From: Dictyobacter aurantiacus
GTDB taxonomy: Bacteria > Chloroflexota > Ktedonobacteria > Ktedonobacterales > Ktedonobacteraceae
Assembly (NCBI RefSeq): GCF_003967515.1
Contig: NZ_BIFQ01000002.1
Span: forward strand, 2,684,324-2,748,323
Reading direction: 5' to 3'
Length of the DNA stretch: 64,000 bases
Below are positions 28,061-37,389 of the stretch, piece after piece. Position 1 is the first letter of the stretch. Every line of letters starts with the position of its first letter. Under the pieces are notes generated by a model. It was not told where the DNA came from. It did not search any database and saw nothing but the letters and a program-made list of their open reading frames with translations. The translations under genes and the position numbers were made by a program.

Positions 28061-28903
28061 TCAAGAGGTAGCAGACAACGCCTGTTCTAGCTTTGAAGCG
28101 GTTGCAGGGGAAGCGGCATAGACTTTCACACGGAGATCGGAAGAAAAAGAGGCTTGAAAGGTCACATGGTCAAATTCCAGGAGACCGAGCGCCGGGTGGA
28201 TCATGGATCGTGGTCCATTGGGCAACCCTCGTACATCCTGTTGCTCCCACCATTCCCGAAATAATGGGCTCATGTCCTGCAAATCATGGAGTAATTCTTC
28301 AAACGAGGCATCGCCCGGATAGCGGGCGTAATCGGCACGAAATTGGGCCACCAGATTGCGCATCTGCACCTCCCAGTCAAGATCGGGCGAGCGTCCTTGC
28401 AACTGCAAGTAGCGCCAGACCACATTGAGCGAGTGCGGTGGAAAGGGCTCATCAAAGCGAAAGAGCAGGCCAGCCGCCCGATTCCAGAAGAGAACGTCCC
28501 AGCGCCGCCCGATCACAAAGGCTGGATGAGGAGTTAGCGCGTCCACCGTGCGTCGTAATGCCAGTGGAACCTCTTCTTCCTCTGCTGGCGCTTTCGCTGG
28601 CAGGGTGTGACCTGAAAGCCTGAACAGATGCTGCTCCTCTGCAGGGGTGAGCCTGAGCGCCTGCGCTATGCTTTCCAGAACGGACATTGAGGGATGAACC
28701 TCCTGTCCCTGCTCCAGCAAGGTATACCAGGAGACCCCGATATTCGCCAATTCCGCCACGTCTTCGCGCCGCAGCCCTGGCGTTCGGCGCCTGCTGCGTG
28801 CTGGTAATCCTACCTCTGCTTGAGAGAGCCGGGCGCGGCGGGTGCGCAAGAAGGCCGCGAGCGCTTGTCGGCGTTCTCGTTCTGTCTCTTCCATCTGTTC
28901 CAT
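28061..28903 (-). CDS. XRE regulator with MmyB-like ligand domain
   Basis: 280 residues. The N-terminal HTH (LAAFLRTRRARLSQAEVGLP, RRTPGLRREDVAELANIGVS) is followed by the characteristic WYTLLEQG and a C-terminal MmyB-like PAS domain (HPAFVIGRRWDVLFWNRAA, FREWWEQQDVRG). This family is common beside the redox genes it controls. Here it is divergent from an NAD-dependent epimerase, the likely target. Confidence 0.9.
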   Translation of the reverse strand: MEQMEETERERRQALAAFLRTRRARLSQAEVGLPARSRRRTPGLRREDVAELANIGVSWYTLLEQGQEVHPSMSVLESIAQALRLTPAEEQHLFRLSGHTLPAKAPAEEEEVPLALRRTVDALTPHPAFVIGRRWDVLFWNRAAGLLFRFDEPFPPHSLNVVWRYLQLQGRSPDLDWEVQMRNLVAQFRADYARYPGDASFEELLHDLQDMSPLFREWWEQQDVRGLPNGPRSMIHPALGLLEFDHVTFQASFSSDLRVKVYAASPATASKLEQALSATS

Positions 28904-29070
28904 CTCCTTATCCTACTACTCGCAATCATACGATCACGAGAGGTTGGTTATCTGATTCTCTCTCAAGCATACTAAGCATGTCGTATCCAGGTCAAGCGAA
29001 ACGTGCGAAGAGACCTGGCAATGCCTCTCTTTCGACAGTAAGAGAGAAGTTTTCATCCACAAGGAGTCAA

Positions 29071-29922
29071 ATGATCATGAAAACCATTCTTGTCACTGGT
29101 GCAACTGGTAAGGTTGGGAGCCATTTCGTACCCCGTCTGTTGCAACGCGAACATACCGTGCGTCTTCTCGTTCGCCGAGCGGAGCAGGCTGAGGCTTTCC
29201 GCAAGCTGGGAGCTGAGGTGATCGTGGGAGATCTGAGCCAGCCAGAGAGCCTCGCTTCGGCTGTTACGGGAGTCCAGACCGTAGTTCATCTGGCAGCCTT
29301 CTTCCGGGGAACTGACCAGGAGCGAATCAGGACGACCAATGAGGAAGGTGCTCTGGCTCTGGCGAACGCCTCCCTTTCCGCAGGAGTTGAGCGTTTTGTC
29401 TTCACCAGCACGAACCTGGTCTATGGTCCGGGTCGTGGTCGGCCTGTGCGCGAAGATGACCTCCTCCAGCCAGCATCCACCTATCCGCAGACCAAGGCCG
29501 CAGCTGAACAGGCGCTACAGGAACTGTATCGCACGCGAGGGTTGGGAGTGCGTATCCTGCGTCTGGGTTTTGTCTATGGAGAAGGAGATCCGCATGTGAC
29601 CGACTTCCTGCCACTCACGCAATCGTGGCATCCGGCAAAACGGCTGCATATGGTGCATCATGCCGATGTCTCACAGGCATTACTGCGTGCTGTTGCCACC
29701 TCTGGGATCGATGGCCAGATCTACAATGTTGCTGATGATGCACCCATGAGTCTCGCAGAGTTGCGGCACCTGAATGGTCTGCCGGAAGGTGCAAGTGACG
29801 CAGCAGCTCCCTTCAACGATCCGTGGGAAGGGATCGTTGATATCCTTCGCATCCGAGATGAACTGGGTTTCCGCCCCTTCTATCCTTCGTATTATGCTGC
29901 TAGAGATGCAGGTGTGCTTTAA
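29071..29922 (+). CDS. NAD-dependent epimerase/dehydratase family protein
   Basis: Starts at ATG 29071 or 29077 behind AAGGAG. About 283 residues; a much longer upstream frame is spurious. It has the extended-SDR Rossmann motif VTGATGKVGSHF, HLAAFFRGTD, catalytic Ser/Thr in FTSTNLVYG, and an altered YxxxK region (TYPQTKAAAEQ, Tyr and Lys kept). It acts on a nucleotide sugar or another small carbonyl compound. Divergent from the MmyB-type regulator. Confidence 0.88.
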   Translation: MIMKTILVTGATGKVGSHFVPRLLQREHTVRLLVRRAEQAEAFRKLGAEVIVGDLSQPESLASAVTGVQTVVHLAAFFRGTDQERIRTTNEEGALALANASLSAGVERFVFTSTNLVYGPGRGRPVREDDLLQPASTYPQTKAAAEQALQELYRTRGLGVRILRLGFVYGEGDPHVTDFLPLTQSWHPAKRLHMVHHADVSQALLRAVATSGIDGQIYNVADDAPMSLAELRHLNGLPEGASDAAAPFNDPWEGIVDILRIRDELGFRPFYPSYYAARDAGVL

Positions 29923-29926
29923 TGCC

Positions 29927-29964
29927 GTTGCCAGTGAGAGACGGACTTGTCTCTCACTGGCAAC
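29927..29964. terminator. 16-bp perfect terminator hairpin
   Basis: GTTGCCAGTGAGAGAC / GTCTCTCACTGGCAAC with loop GGACTT, starting 5 bp after the epimerase stop. Confidence 0.75.
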
Positions 29965-30006
29965 AAGATGTTTCCACATCGCGTGGGAAGGACCCACGGG
30001 GTGCGC

Positions 30007-30363
30007 AACGAGATTTAAGTAATCTTTTTGTTTCTGTGTGAAGTCTCTTTGCAGCCCCGTGGCGACACCGCCGGGGTTGACAGCGTTGGCGACGATACCG
30101 TCAGCGGCCCAGTGGCGTGTAACTTCGACCGCGAATAACGAGTCGGCGGTCTTGGACTGTGCGTAGGCTGCCTGTGGGTCGTACTCGTGCCGTTCGAAAT
30201 GGATGTCGTCTAACACGACCGGTGATCTCATATGTGCCGTGGAGCTGACTGAGACGATGCGTGCCTCGCCCCGTTCGCGGGCACCAATGGCGAGGGCGTC
30301 ATGCAATCCGAGGTTCAGGGTGAAGTGGCCAAGGTAATTGGTGACGAACTGCAGTTCCCATTC
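30007..30363 (-). pseudogene. SDR fragment (protochlorophyllide-reductase-like), both ends missing
   Basis: Minus-strand frame ELQFVTNYLGHFTLNLGL, RIVSVSSTAHMRSPV, YAQSKTADSLFAVEV and ANAVNPGGVATGLQRDF covers the middle of an SDR with the Ser, Tyr and Lys. It lacks the N-terminal nucleotide-binding motif and the tail. Its 5' edge stops where the 271-bp leader repeat begins (30372), so the repeat's arrival may have cut it. Confidence 0.7.
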
Positions 30364-30371
30364 AATTGGAG

Positions 30372-30642
30372 AAAGAATATCGATGAATAACGCGCACTGC
30401 ATCCTCCGTCCAGATGTACTGTTCCTCCACATCGATGCCGTCCTGCAGGATGACGTGAATGAACCGATGTACGTTGAGCAGTCACTCCTGCAGATGTTCA
30501 CACAAAATGGTCAGTTCCGTCCGCTTCCTGGCGTAATCTACCATTGACGCTCACTTCGCAGTGGGTTATAGTATCAACAAGTGGTTGATTGGTCCAGGTC
30601 CAACCATACAAATATGGAAAGAGATCCACAAGTGCAAAGGAG
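30372..30642 (+). repeat. 271-bp promoter/leader repeat, copy A
   Basis: Aligns without gaps to 34802-35072 with about 25 differences. It contains a plus-strand frame from ATG 30383 (NNAHCILRPDVLF ... TQNGQFRPLPG), a dyad ATCAAC-N5-GTTGAT at 30573-30589, and ends at the ribosome-binding site AAAGGAG. Downstream sequence differs completely between the copies: a LuxR gene here, a GlxA fragment there. Confidence 0.7.
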
Positions 30643-30660
30643 TTTGAAAGGCTCAACCTC

Positions 30661-33348
30661 GTGTCTGACCTCACTATTCCTATAACCAAATGTTTGGTTC
30701 CGCCCGTCCGCACACACTATCTTGACCGCACCAGACTCCTGGACCATATGCTGGCATTGGGACCGTATCCGCTGGTTCTCCTTTCGGCAACGGCAGGCTT
30801 TGGAAAAACGACCCTGCTGGCAAGCTGGGCTCGGCTTCAGCAATCGCCTGTAGCGTGGCTCCAACTTGATGCGCTGGATAACGATCCTGCTCGCTTCTGG
30901 CTCTCGCTGCTGACAGCCATGCGAGTGTGTTGGCCATATCTGGGGGAATCTTTACTAGCTCAGCTGAACGCGCTACAGCCCCCACTGCTGCTGTCACTGG
31001 CCACCACGCTTATCAACGAAATTGCACAGGAGAAGCAAAATATCATGCTGGTGCTGGATGACTACCATATCGTGGAAAATCCTTTGATCCAGCAGGTGAT
31101 CACTTTCCTGGTTGAACATGCCCCGTCCCATTTTCACTTGTTGCTTGCCAGTCGTGTTGATCCCGATCTGCCTCTGGCTCGCTGGCGCTTTCGCGGTCTA
31201 CTTGGCGAACTGCGTACTTCCGAACTGCGCTTGAACGCAGTTGAAGCCGCTCACTATGTCCAGCGAGTCGCTGGCCAGGTCTTGTCTGAGGAGACGCTGA
31301 ATCGCCTGTTGGAGCGCACCGAAGGCTGGATTGCCGGCATGCAACTCGCAGCACTTTCCTTGCGCGGTCAAGCTGATCCGACCAGCGTGCTGCCCTCCTT
31401 GAGTGGCAAGCAGCGCTTTCTCCTGGACTATGTGCAGGATGAGATCCTGGCGCAGCAAGCCCCGGAGGTCAGGCATTTTCTCCTTCGTGCCTCAATACTG
31501 GAGCGCTTGCAGGCCGATCTCTGCCAGGCAGTTCTGAGTGAGCCGAACAGTCAGATGCTCCTTGAGCAAGCGGAACGCTCAAACCTCTTCCTGGTTGCGC
31601 TTGATGAAGATCGCCAGTGGTTTCGCTTCCACACCCTTTTTCGCGAAGCGCTGCTTGCGCTTCTGTGCGAGCAGGAACCAGAGACTCTTCCTGGGCTGCA
31701 CCAGCGCGCAGGCATCTGGCTCGCAGAGCACGAACAGCTTCACGAGGCCATTAACCACCTACTGACCGCGCAAGATTACCCCACCGCGGCCCAGCTTATC
31801 CGTCGCTTTATCAGCCCGCAGCATTGGCGCAATGAGTACCGCACACTGCTCACCTGGCTGGAGTGGCTGCCGCGGGAGGAAGTGCTTGCCCATCCTGATC
31901 TGAGCTTCTGGTGGGCCTTTTCCTTGATCCTGACCTCTCTGCACCGCCTGAGCGATCCCGGTCTCAGTGTGACCATCCTGGCCGCACTCCAACAGGCTGA
32001 GGAGGGTTTTCGGGCTGCTGGCAACGTGTATGGCGTCGGGCAGGTGCATACCATGCGGATGATTGTCTCTGCCAACCAGGGCGACTTTTCCACAAGCATT
32101 GAAGAGGCACGCCTGGCTCTGGATGTGCTGCCCGCCCACGATCGTCAGTGGCGCTATCGCGCGCTGGCGGGTGCCGCTCTAGGCAGTGTCTTCCACGGTG
32201 ATCTGCGGGCCGCATACGAGCAGGCCCAGGAAGCTCTGACCCTCTCCACAGCAGCCCGCTGGTTACCTTCCATGCAAGACGCAGCCGTGTACCTGGGCGA
32301 GGTCTATCTACGGCGTGGCGAACTGGGTCAGGCGGCCAGTTATTTCCGTCAATCCCAGGCCTTTGCGGAAGAATATCTGCATCTCAGTCAACTCCAACTT
32401 GTCCAGGCCTCTGGCCTGCGCCTCAACCACTACGACCGCATGGCCCTCTACTGTCTGGCCGCCATTGCCTACGCTCGTAATGAGATCGACGAAGCTCGAT
32501 CAACCATGCAGAACGCCTTGAAGCAGGGTCCGATGGTCTTCTTCCCTACGTTAACGCCCGGTTTCCTGTTGCAACTCCGTCTTGCTTTGACTCCCGGCTC
32601 ACCGGTATCCGCTCGCACGCTTCTCCAGCAGCACGTGACAGACGCGAAGCTGCCACTGGAAAGACGTGAAGCAAATCTGGCTGAGGCCTGGCTAGCTCTC
32701 AAGCAGGGGAATCTCGCGCATACCCAGCGCTGGGCCGCGCAGCTTCTGGCCGGATCTGACGGAGACTATCCCTATATCCGCCGCTGCGAGGAGCAGTTGC
32801 TCCTCGCCCGCCTGTGCCTCGCCGAAGGGCGCGCCGATGAGGCACTGGCGCAGCTTTCAATCCTCCAGGCCGATGGGGAGGCACACGAGCATGTCACTGT
32901 CTTGCTCGAAACGCTCGTCCTGACCACCCTGGCCCACCAGGCACTCGGCGCTTCTAATCTGGCCCAGGGCAGCCTGCGTGAGGCGCTCACCCGTGCTCAG
33001 CCGGAGGAGAATCTCCGCCTCTTCCTTGATGAAGGCGACGCACTGGTACCCCTGCTCGCCGCGCTGCTGCCTGATCTCCAGGATCAGCCGCTCCACGATT
33101 TTGTGGCTCGCCTGCTTTCCGCTGCAATGCCCGCTCAGACATCCTCTGATCTTCTGGAAACCCTGACGCCGCAAGAAACGCGAGTCCTGCATCTGCTCGC
33201 CGCCGGGTTCTCGAATCAGCAGATTGCTGAGGAACTGGTGATCACGCTGGTCACCGCCAAAAAGCATGTGAGCAATATCCTTGGCAAGCTGAACGTAAGC
33301 AGTCGAACCCAGGCCCTCGCCCAGGCTCGCAAACGCGGTCTGCTCTAA
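30661..33348 (+). CDS. MalT-type LuxR family transcriptional regulator
   Basis: GTG 30661 is the likeliest start (GAAAGG upstream; family proteins begin a few residues before the ...T..PP... motif). About 895 residues. STAND ATPase: Walker A SATAGFGKTT, Walker B IMLVLDDYH, ELRTSELRLNAVEA; a long TPR-like helical middle (MRMIVSANQGDFSTSIEEAR, YLGEVYLRRGELGQAA); and a C-terminal LuxR HTH (LTPQETRVLHLLAAGFSNQQ, HVSNILGKLNVSSRTQA). It is an ATP- and ligand-dependent activator. The 3' neighbour hydrolase (33443) is the nearest candidate target. Confidence 0.9.
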   Translation: MSDLTIPITKCLVPPVRTHYLDRTRLLDHMLALGPYPLVLLSATAGFGKTTLLASWARLQQSPVAWLQLDALDNDPARFWLSLLTAMRVCWPYLGESLLAQLNALQPPLLLSLATTLINEIAQEKQNIMLVLDDYHIVENPLIQQVITFLVEHAPSHFHLLLASRVDPDLPLARWRFRGLLGELRTSELRLNAVEAAHYVQRVAGQVLSEETLNRLLERTEGWIAGMQLAALSLRGQADPTSVLPSLSGKQRFLLDYVQDEILAQQAPEVRHFLLRASILERLQADLCQAVLSEPNSQMLLEQAERSNLFLVALDEDRQWFRFHTLFREALLALLCEQEPETLPGLHQRAGIWLAEHEQLHEAINHLLTAQDYPTAAQLIRRFISPQHWRNEYRTLLTWLEWLPREEVLAHPDLSFWWAFSLILTSLHRLSDPGLSVTILAALQQAEEGFRAAGNVYGVGQVHTMRMIVSANQGDFSTSIEEARLALDVLPAHDRQWRYRALAGAALGSVFHGDLRAAYEQAQEALTLSTAARWLPSMQDAAVYLGEVYLRRGELGQAASYFRQSQAFAEEYLHLSQLQLVQASGLRLNHYDRMALYCLAAIAYARNEIDEARSTMQNALKQGPMVFFPTLTPGFLLQLRLALTPGSPVSARTLLQQHVTDAKLPLERREANLAEAWLALKQGNLAHTQRWAAQLLAGSDGDYPYIRRCEEQLLLARLCLAEGRADEALAQLSILQADGEAHEHVTVLLETLVLTTLAHQALGASNLAQGSLREALTRAQPEENLRLFLDEGDALVPLLAALLPDLQDQPLHDFVARLLSAAMPAQTSSDLLETLTPQETRVLHLLAAGFSNQQIAEELVITLVTAKKHVSNILGKLNVSSRTQALAQARKRGLL

Positions 33349-33442
33349 ATCTACTCCCTTTCTACTGCTTTGGTATACCGCGCTGATACGGCATCTCGCT
33401 GTATCCTTGGCATAGATCACAGAGAAAGGATACAAGACTCCA

Positions 33443-34642
33443 ATGACTACCTATACAGTACCAACTCGCACTACTATCTCATTTCCGATTGGTTACTATC
33501 ACTTGCATTCAGATGAAAGCGTCAACTTTCAACTGAACCGCTTCTATAGCTGGGTCGGTGATCCTGCTATGCTCGACGAAATGCGTGCCGTCTCGGCTGG
33601 CGTCAGCGACTACCCGACGTTCCAGCGCATCTTTATCAATCTGGGCGAAAAATACCTGGCTCTGGGTGAAACGCTCAAAGGCGCTACCTATCTTCGCCTG
33701 GCCGAGTTCTTTCTTTCTGTTCATGATGAGCGGAAACAGCCAATTCGACGGCGCTTTATCCAACTTGTACGGGACCACTATGGAGTGACACCCGAGAATC
33801 ATAGCCAGATCCCCTTCGCAGATGGCTGGCTATCGGCCTATCGCTTTACCCCCGCACATCCAAAAGGAACGATTGTGGTCTTCGGCGGCTTTGATAGTTA
33901 CATCGAAGAGTGGTTCCTGGGCGGCTTTGCCTTTGAGCAGGCTGGCTACGATGTGGTCCTCTTCGAGGGTCCTGGTCAGGGCACGCCACTGGAAGATGCC
34001 GGGCTCACCTTTACGCCCGCCTGGGATACAGTTGTCAAAACAGTGCTGGATTATTACCAGCTCTCTGACGTGACGTTGATGGGTTTCTCCATGGGGGGGG
34101 GCCTGGTTGTGCGTTCTGCTGCTTATGAAAAACGCGTTCAGCGCATCATCTCCTACGGCATCATGACCAGCTTTCTAGACGTTCAGTTGCGCATGTTTTT
34201 AGAGCCTGTGCGTGCGCAGATCCTAAATTGGTTAAACAGTGGCAACGCTGACGCCCTCAACTCCTTTGTCCAGGAAGCCCAGAAAAAGAGCCTCCTCCTG
34301 GAATGGGTGATGGAGCAAGCCATGCACACATTCGGCCAGCAGACTCCCTTTGACGTCTTTGCGGCGCTTCAAGCCTATGAGACCGCCTCGGTTTCTCCAC
34401 TGGTCACGCAAGATGTTCTGCTGCTCCATGGAACCAAAGACCACTACATTCCAACTCATCAGTTCGTTGATCAGATCGCTCTGTTGACCAATGCTCGCTC
34501 CTTGACTGCTCGCGCATTTACTGAGTATGAACAGGCGCAGAACCACTGTCAGGTTGGCAACTACGGGCTGGCTCTCCGCGAAGTTCTGACCTGGCTTGAC
34601 GCTTTGCAGAAACGCGATGCAGAGCTTGCGGAAACACGCTAG
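33443..34642 (+). CDS. FrsA-like alpha/beta hydrolase
   Basis: 399 residues: a helical N-terminal cap (residues 1-135) and an alpha/beta core with VVFGGFDSYIEEWF, nucleophile Ser in MGFSMGG, acid in HGTKDHYIP, and His in AQNHCQVG. Length and cap resemble FrsA/UPF0255 and 2,6-dihydroxypseudooxynicotine hydrolases, which cleave C-C or ester bonds. It is 95 bp downstream of the LuxR gene and may be its target. Confidence 0.85.
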   Translation: MTTYTVPTRTTISFPIGYYHLHSDESVNFQLNRFYSWVGDPAMLDEMRAVSAGVSDYPTFQRIFINLGEKYLALGETLKGATYLRLAEFFLSVHDERKQPIRRRFIQLVRDHYGVTPENHSQIPFADGWLSAYRFTPAHPKGTIVVFGGFDSYIEEWFLGGFAFEQAGYDVVLFEGPGQGTPLEDAGLTFTPAWDTVVKTVLDYYQLSDVTLMGFSMGGGLVVRSAAYEKRVQRIISYGIMTSFLDVQLRMFLEPVRAQILNWLNSGNADALNSFVQEAQKKSLLLEWVMEQAMHTFGQQTPFDVFAALQAYETASVSPLVTQDVLLLHGTKDHYIPTHQFVDQIALLTNARSLTARAFTEYEQAQNHCQVGNYGLALREVLTWLDALQKRDAELAETR

Positions 34643-34801
34643 ACGCGCTCTTTCGGACAACATGCTCTGGCGAGGCCTGAAGCACTTGCGGGGTCCCAGT
34701 TTGCCACTGTAGGGGTAAAATTGCATACCATTATGCACATTGCACAAAGAGCTTTTCGTGTTCCTGCCAGATTCCCGAGGTCATGCGTTTTGTCCAAAGA
34801 T

Positions 34802-35072
34802 AAAGAATATCGATGAATAACGCGCACTGCATCCTCCGTCCAGATGTACTGTTCTTCCACATCAATGCCGTCCTGCAGGATGATGTGAATGAACCGATGT
34901 ACGTTGAGCAGTCACTCCTGCAGATGTTCACACAAAATGGCCAGATCCGTCCGCTTCCTGGCTTGATCGACCATTGGTGTTCCCTGCGCCGGTGGCTATA
35001 GTATCAACAAGTGGTTGATTGATCCTGGTCCAACCATCCAAGCATGGAAAGAGATCCGCAAGTGCAAAGGAG
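34802..35072 (+). repeat. 271-bp promoter/leader repeat, copy B
   Basis: Second copy of the 30372 repeat. The dyad ATCAAC-AAGTG-GTTGAT is at 35003-35019 and AAAGGAG is at 35066-35072. It contains plus-strand frame NNAHCILRPDVLFFHINAV. It sits 159 bp after the hydrolase stop. Confidence 0.7.
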
Positions 35073-35073
35073 A

Positions 35074-35457
35074 ATGAGAGCCATGCCGGTCTTCGACTCG
35101 TTTCTGACGACTATCCAGCAAGCGGGCGAGTTGGAGACGCGGGAGCGGCGCGTGCTTTTCCTGATGCTGCCGCAGATCAACCTGCTGGACCTGGCGGGAC
35201 CAGCACAGGTTTTTGACGCCGCAGCGCGGCTGGGCATGCCCTACAGGCTGATCTTCTGTGCCCATCGACAGGAGGTGTGCAGTGCACAAGGATTGGTCTT
35301 TGCCCATCTCCAGCCGCTCGAACCCGTCCAGCCAGGCGATCTGATGATCGTGCCTGGTCTGCAGCTCAACAGCGAGGAGAGCAGGAGCGGGCTCTGGGAA
35401 CCGGCGATCATCCACTGGCTACGCAACGCCGCTAGCGCGGCGTTGGTTTTCGGATAA
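35074..35457 (+). pseudogene. GlxA-type regulator, DJ-1/PfpI N-terminal fragment
   Basis: ATG 35074 follows AAAGGAG from the leader repeat. The 127 residues have the DJ-1/PfpI start (VLFLMLPQINLLDLAGPAQV, FDAAARLGMPYRLIFC, DLMIVPGLQL) of GlxA-family regulators. These normally continue through a Cys elbow and an AraC HTH to about 320 residues. Here the frame stops after SAALVFG, just before the elbow, so it is 3'-truncated. Confidence 0.7.
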
Positions 35458-35495
35458 GATCTTCATCAGAAATTCAAAGTCTAGAAAGGAACAAA

Positions 35496-36365
35496 ATGAT
35501 GACACCACTTCCAGCTCAGCTAGAGCCTCTTTTTACCCATCAAACAGCACAGGTCAATGGGGTCCGTTTGCATTATGTGATTGGCGGTCAAGGATTTCCG
35601 GTGCTGCTGCTCCACGGCTGGCCTCAGACCTGGTACGCATGGAGAAAAATCATGCCTGCACTCGCCGAGAAATATACGGTGATCGCGCCCGATTCACGTG
35701 GGATGGGCGATTCGGAACGAACGGAAAGCGGCTATGATGCCTCCACGCTGGCTGAGGACGTTTTCTCGCTGGTGCGCTCTCTGGGTTTTGAGCACATTTT
35801 CCTCATCAGTCATGACCTGGGCGTCTCAGCCGCCTATGCCTATGCCGCACGATACCGGGAGGCCGTGCAGCGTCTCGTGATTCTGGATGCTCCCCTCGAA
35901 GGTTTTGGGCGCGAAGAGTATGCCGCCAAAAACAGTGTCTGGCACTATGGCTTGTTCCAGGCTCCCAGGAGCCTGGCGGAATCCCTTGTCGAGGGACGTG
36001 AGCACATCCTGCTGCAGTGGTTCTTCGCCCGCGCGAGAAATTCGGCTGCCTTCACGCAAGAGGATATTGCTGAGTACGTTCGTTGCTACTCTGGTCGAGA
36101 TGCCTTACGAGCCGGATTTGAGTATTATCGCTCGTTCTCAACCAATGCACAGCAATTTAGAGCATACAGCAAAGAAAAGTTACGCATCCCGGTTTTAGCG
36201 CTGGGAGGCGAATATAGCGGTGCAGGCTGGCCTTTCTATAGTTTCGCTCAACTCGCCGAAAACGTCTCCGGCGGCATCATCCCCGAGTGTGGCCATTATA
36301 TTGCGGAGGAACAACCAGAAGAACTGCTCCAACGCCTCAATACATTTTTCTCTGAACAAGAGTAG
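35496..36365 (+). CDS. Alpha/beta hydrolase, paralogue of 26054 gene
   Basis: 289 residues starting MMTPLPAQLEPLFTHQ behind GAAAGGA. Same active site as the 26054 protein (HGWPQTWYAW; nucleophile Asp in ISHDLGV, where the Gly two residues before it is replaced by Ser; His in CGHYIAEEQPEEL). Amino-acid identity is about 85-90% by eye along the whole length. It lacks a linked LysR and instead follows a broken GlxA gene, so the two copies are under different control. Confidence 0.88.
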   Translation: MMTPLPAQLEPLFTHQTAQVNGVRLHYVIGGQGFPVLLLHGWPQTWYAWRKIMPALAEKYTVIAPDSRGMGDSERTESGYDASTLAEDVFSLVRSLGFEHIFLISHDLGVSAAYAYAARYREAVQRLVILDAPLEGFGREEYAAKNSVWHYGLFQAPRSLAESLVEGREHILLQWFFARARNSAAFTQEDIAEYVRCYSGRDALRAGFEYYRSFSTNAQQFRAYSKEKLRIPVLALGGEYSGAGWPFYSFAQLAENVSGGIIPECGHYIAEEQPEELLQRLNTFFSEQE

Positions 36366-36716
36366 CAGGCCTCTTCTCTAGAAGCCGGTATAACCTACCA
36401 TCGGCATCTATCTTGCACGAAAGGCAGCTGTTTTGATGAAATGAGGCTGGAGGTGTCTGCAAAACTCCTCCAATCTCTCCAAAATGCTGTTCTTCCAATT
36501 CGAGGTAATGCCGCACAGTATCCAATCAAAGGTGAATTGACTCATCTTAGATCTAGGTGCTTTGCCTCACCAGTAATCTGAAGACTCCCTCGTCGAAAGA
36601 ACGAGGGGTTCTGAGTGGTGCTTCCACGCTTCCAGCCGACCCTGCCGAAACAGGAAGGCTGGCTCTTGTGTGGCTTCACTCAGACTTTGAGGTTTTTCAA
36701 GAAAGGAAACAGACAG
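36366..36716. other. Intergenic region with short hairpin
   Basis: No gene is supported. A 7-bp stem CCCTCGT/ACGAGGG lies at 36587-36607 with GGGGTT after it. GAAAGGA near 36701 is the ribosome-binding site of the next gene. Confidence 0.4.
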
Positions 36717-37286
36717 ATGACTGAAACGTCTGATTTCGGAACGTTTGGTCGCTATAAGGAACTCTCCCTGGAGGAGATGACCCCTGAGCAAAAAAGGGCG
36801 TATGAGTTCACCGTGAAAGCACGCGGGCAAGTGCCCGGGCCGTACAAGATCTGGCTACAAAACCCGAAACTGATCGATGTCATGGTGCCTCTGGGGGCCT
36901 ACTACCAGGGGGGCTCATCGCTCTCTAAAGCGGAGATCGAGATTGCCACGAACCTGATAAATGCCCGGTGGTTAGCGGCGTACTCGAACTACGAACACGA
37001 ATGGATCGCCGAACAGCTCGGTGGTCTGCCAGCGGAGAAGGTCGAGGCGTTGATTGCTGGACTGCCCACGTCGTTTGAGGACCCCCGGCAGCAGGTCGTC
37101 TATGAAATCACGTCCGCGCTGATCGCGCCACGCGTGGTCCCCACCGGCCTCTATCGACGTGCGGTTTCCCTGCTAGGAGATGCGGGCCTGACGGATTTAA
37201 CCGTTCTCATCGGGTACTTTACCAGCGTCTCGCTGACGCTGCGGGCGTACGACGTTCCCTCCAATGCCATTGGTTTAGAGCGTTGA
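36717..37286 (+). CDS. Carboxymuconolactone decarboxylase family protein
   Basis: ATG 36717 (GAAAGGA upstream) rather than the longer frame. 189 residues of all-helical AhpD/CMD type: YKELSLEEMTPEQKRAYEFT, GPYKIWLQNPKLIDVMVPLG, and the family helix NARWLAAYSNYEHEWIAEQL. The catalytic Cys pair of peroxidase-type AhpD proteins is absent, which places it nearer the decarboxylase-like branch. Followed 103 bp later by a second CMD-family gene. Confidence 0.8.
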   Translation: MTETSDFGTFGRYKELSLEEMTPEQKRAYEFTVKARGQVPGPYKIWLQNPKLIDVMVPLGAYYQGGSSLSKAEIEIATNLINARWLAAYSNYEHEWIAEQLGGLPAEKVEALIAGLPTSFEDPRQQVVYEITSALIAPRVVPTGLYRRAVSLLGDAGLTDLTVLIGYFTSVSLTLRAYDVPSNAIGLER

Positions 37287-37305
37287 TGCCTCCTTTTTTC
37301 CCAGG

Positions 37306-37324
37306 CTGCTAGCGTGGCTAGCAG
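37306..37324. promoter_or_regulatory. 8-bp hairpin between two CMD-type genes
   Basis: CTGCTAGC-GTG-GCTAGCAG. There is no T-run, so attenuation or mRNA processing is as likely as termination. Confidence 0.4.
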
Positions 37325-37389
37325 GATTGCTAGAATATGCATACATTTCAAGATCACGTGTTTTGATCACTGCGAGAGGAGAAGGTACG

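Noticed and set aside
28687..29070. Long upstream extension of the epimerase frame
   Set aside because: It overlaps the divergent XRE gene, has Arg/Pro-rich shadow composition, and a proper AAGGAG-ATG start exists at 29071.
29680..30501. 273-codon minus-strand frame as one intact gene
   Set aside because: Only the middle is SDR-like. The N-terminus is antisense to the 271-bp leader repeat and the C-terminus is antisense to the epimerase gene.
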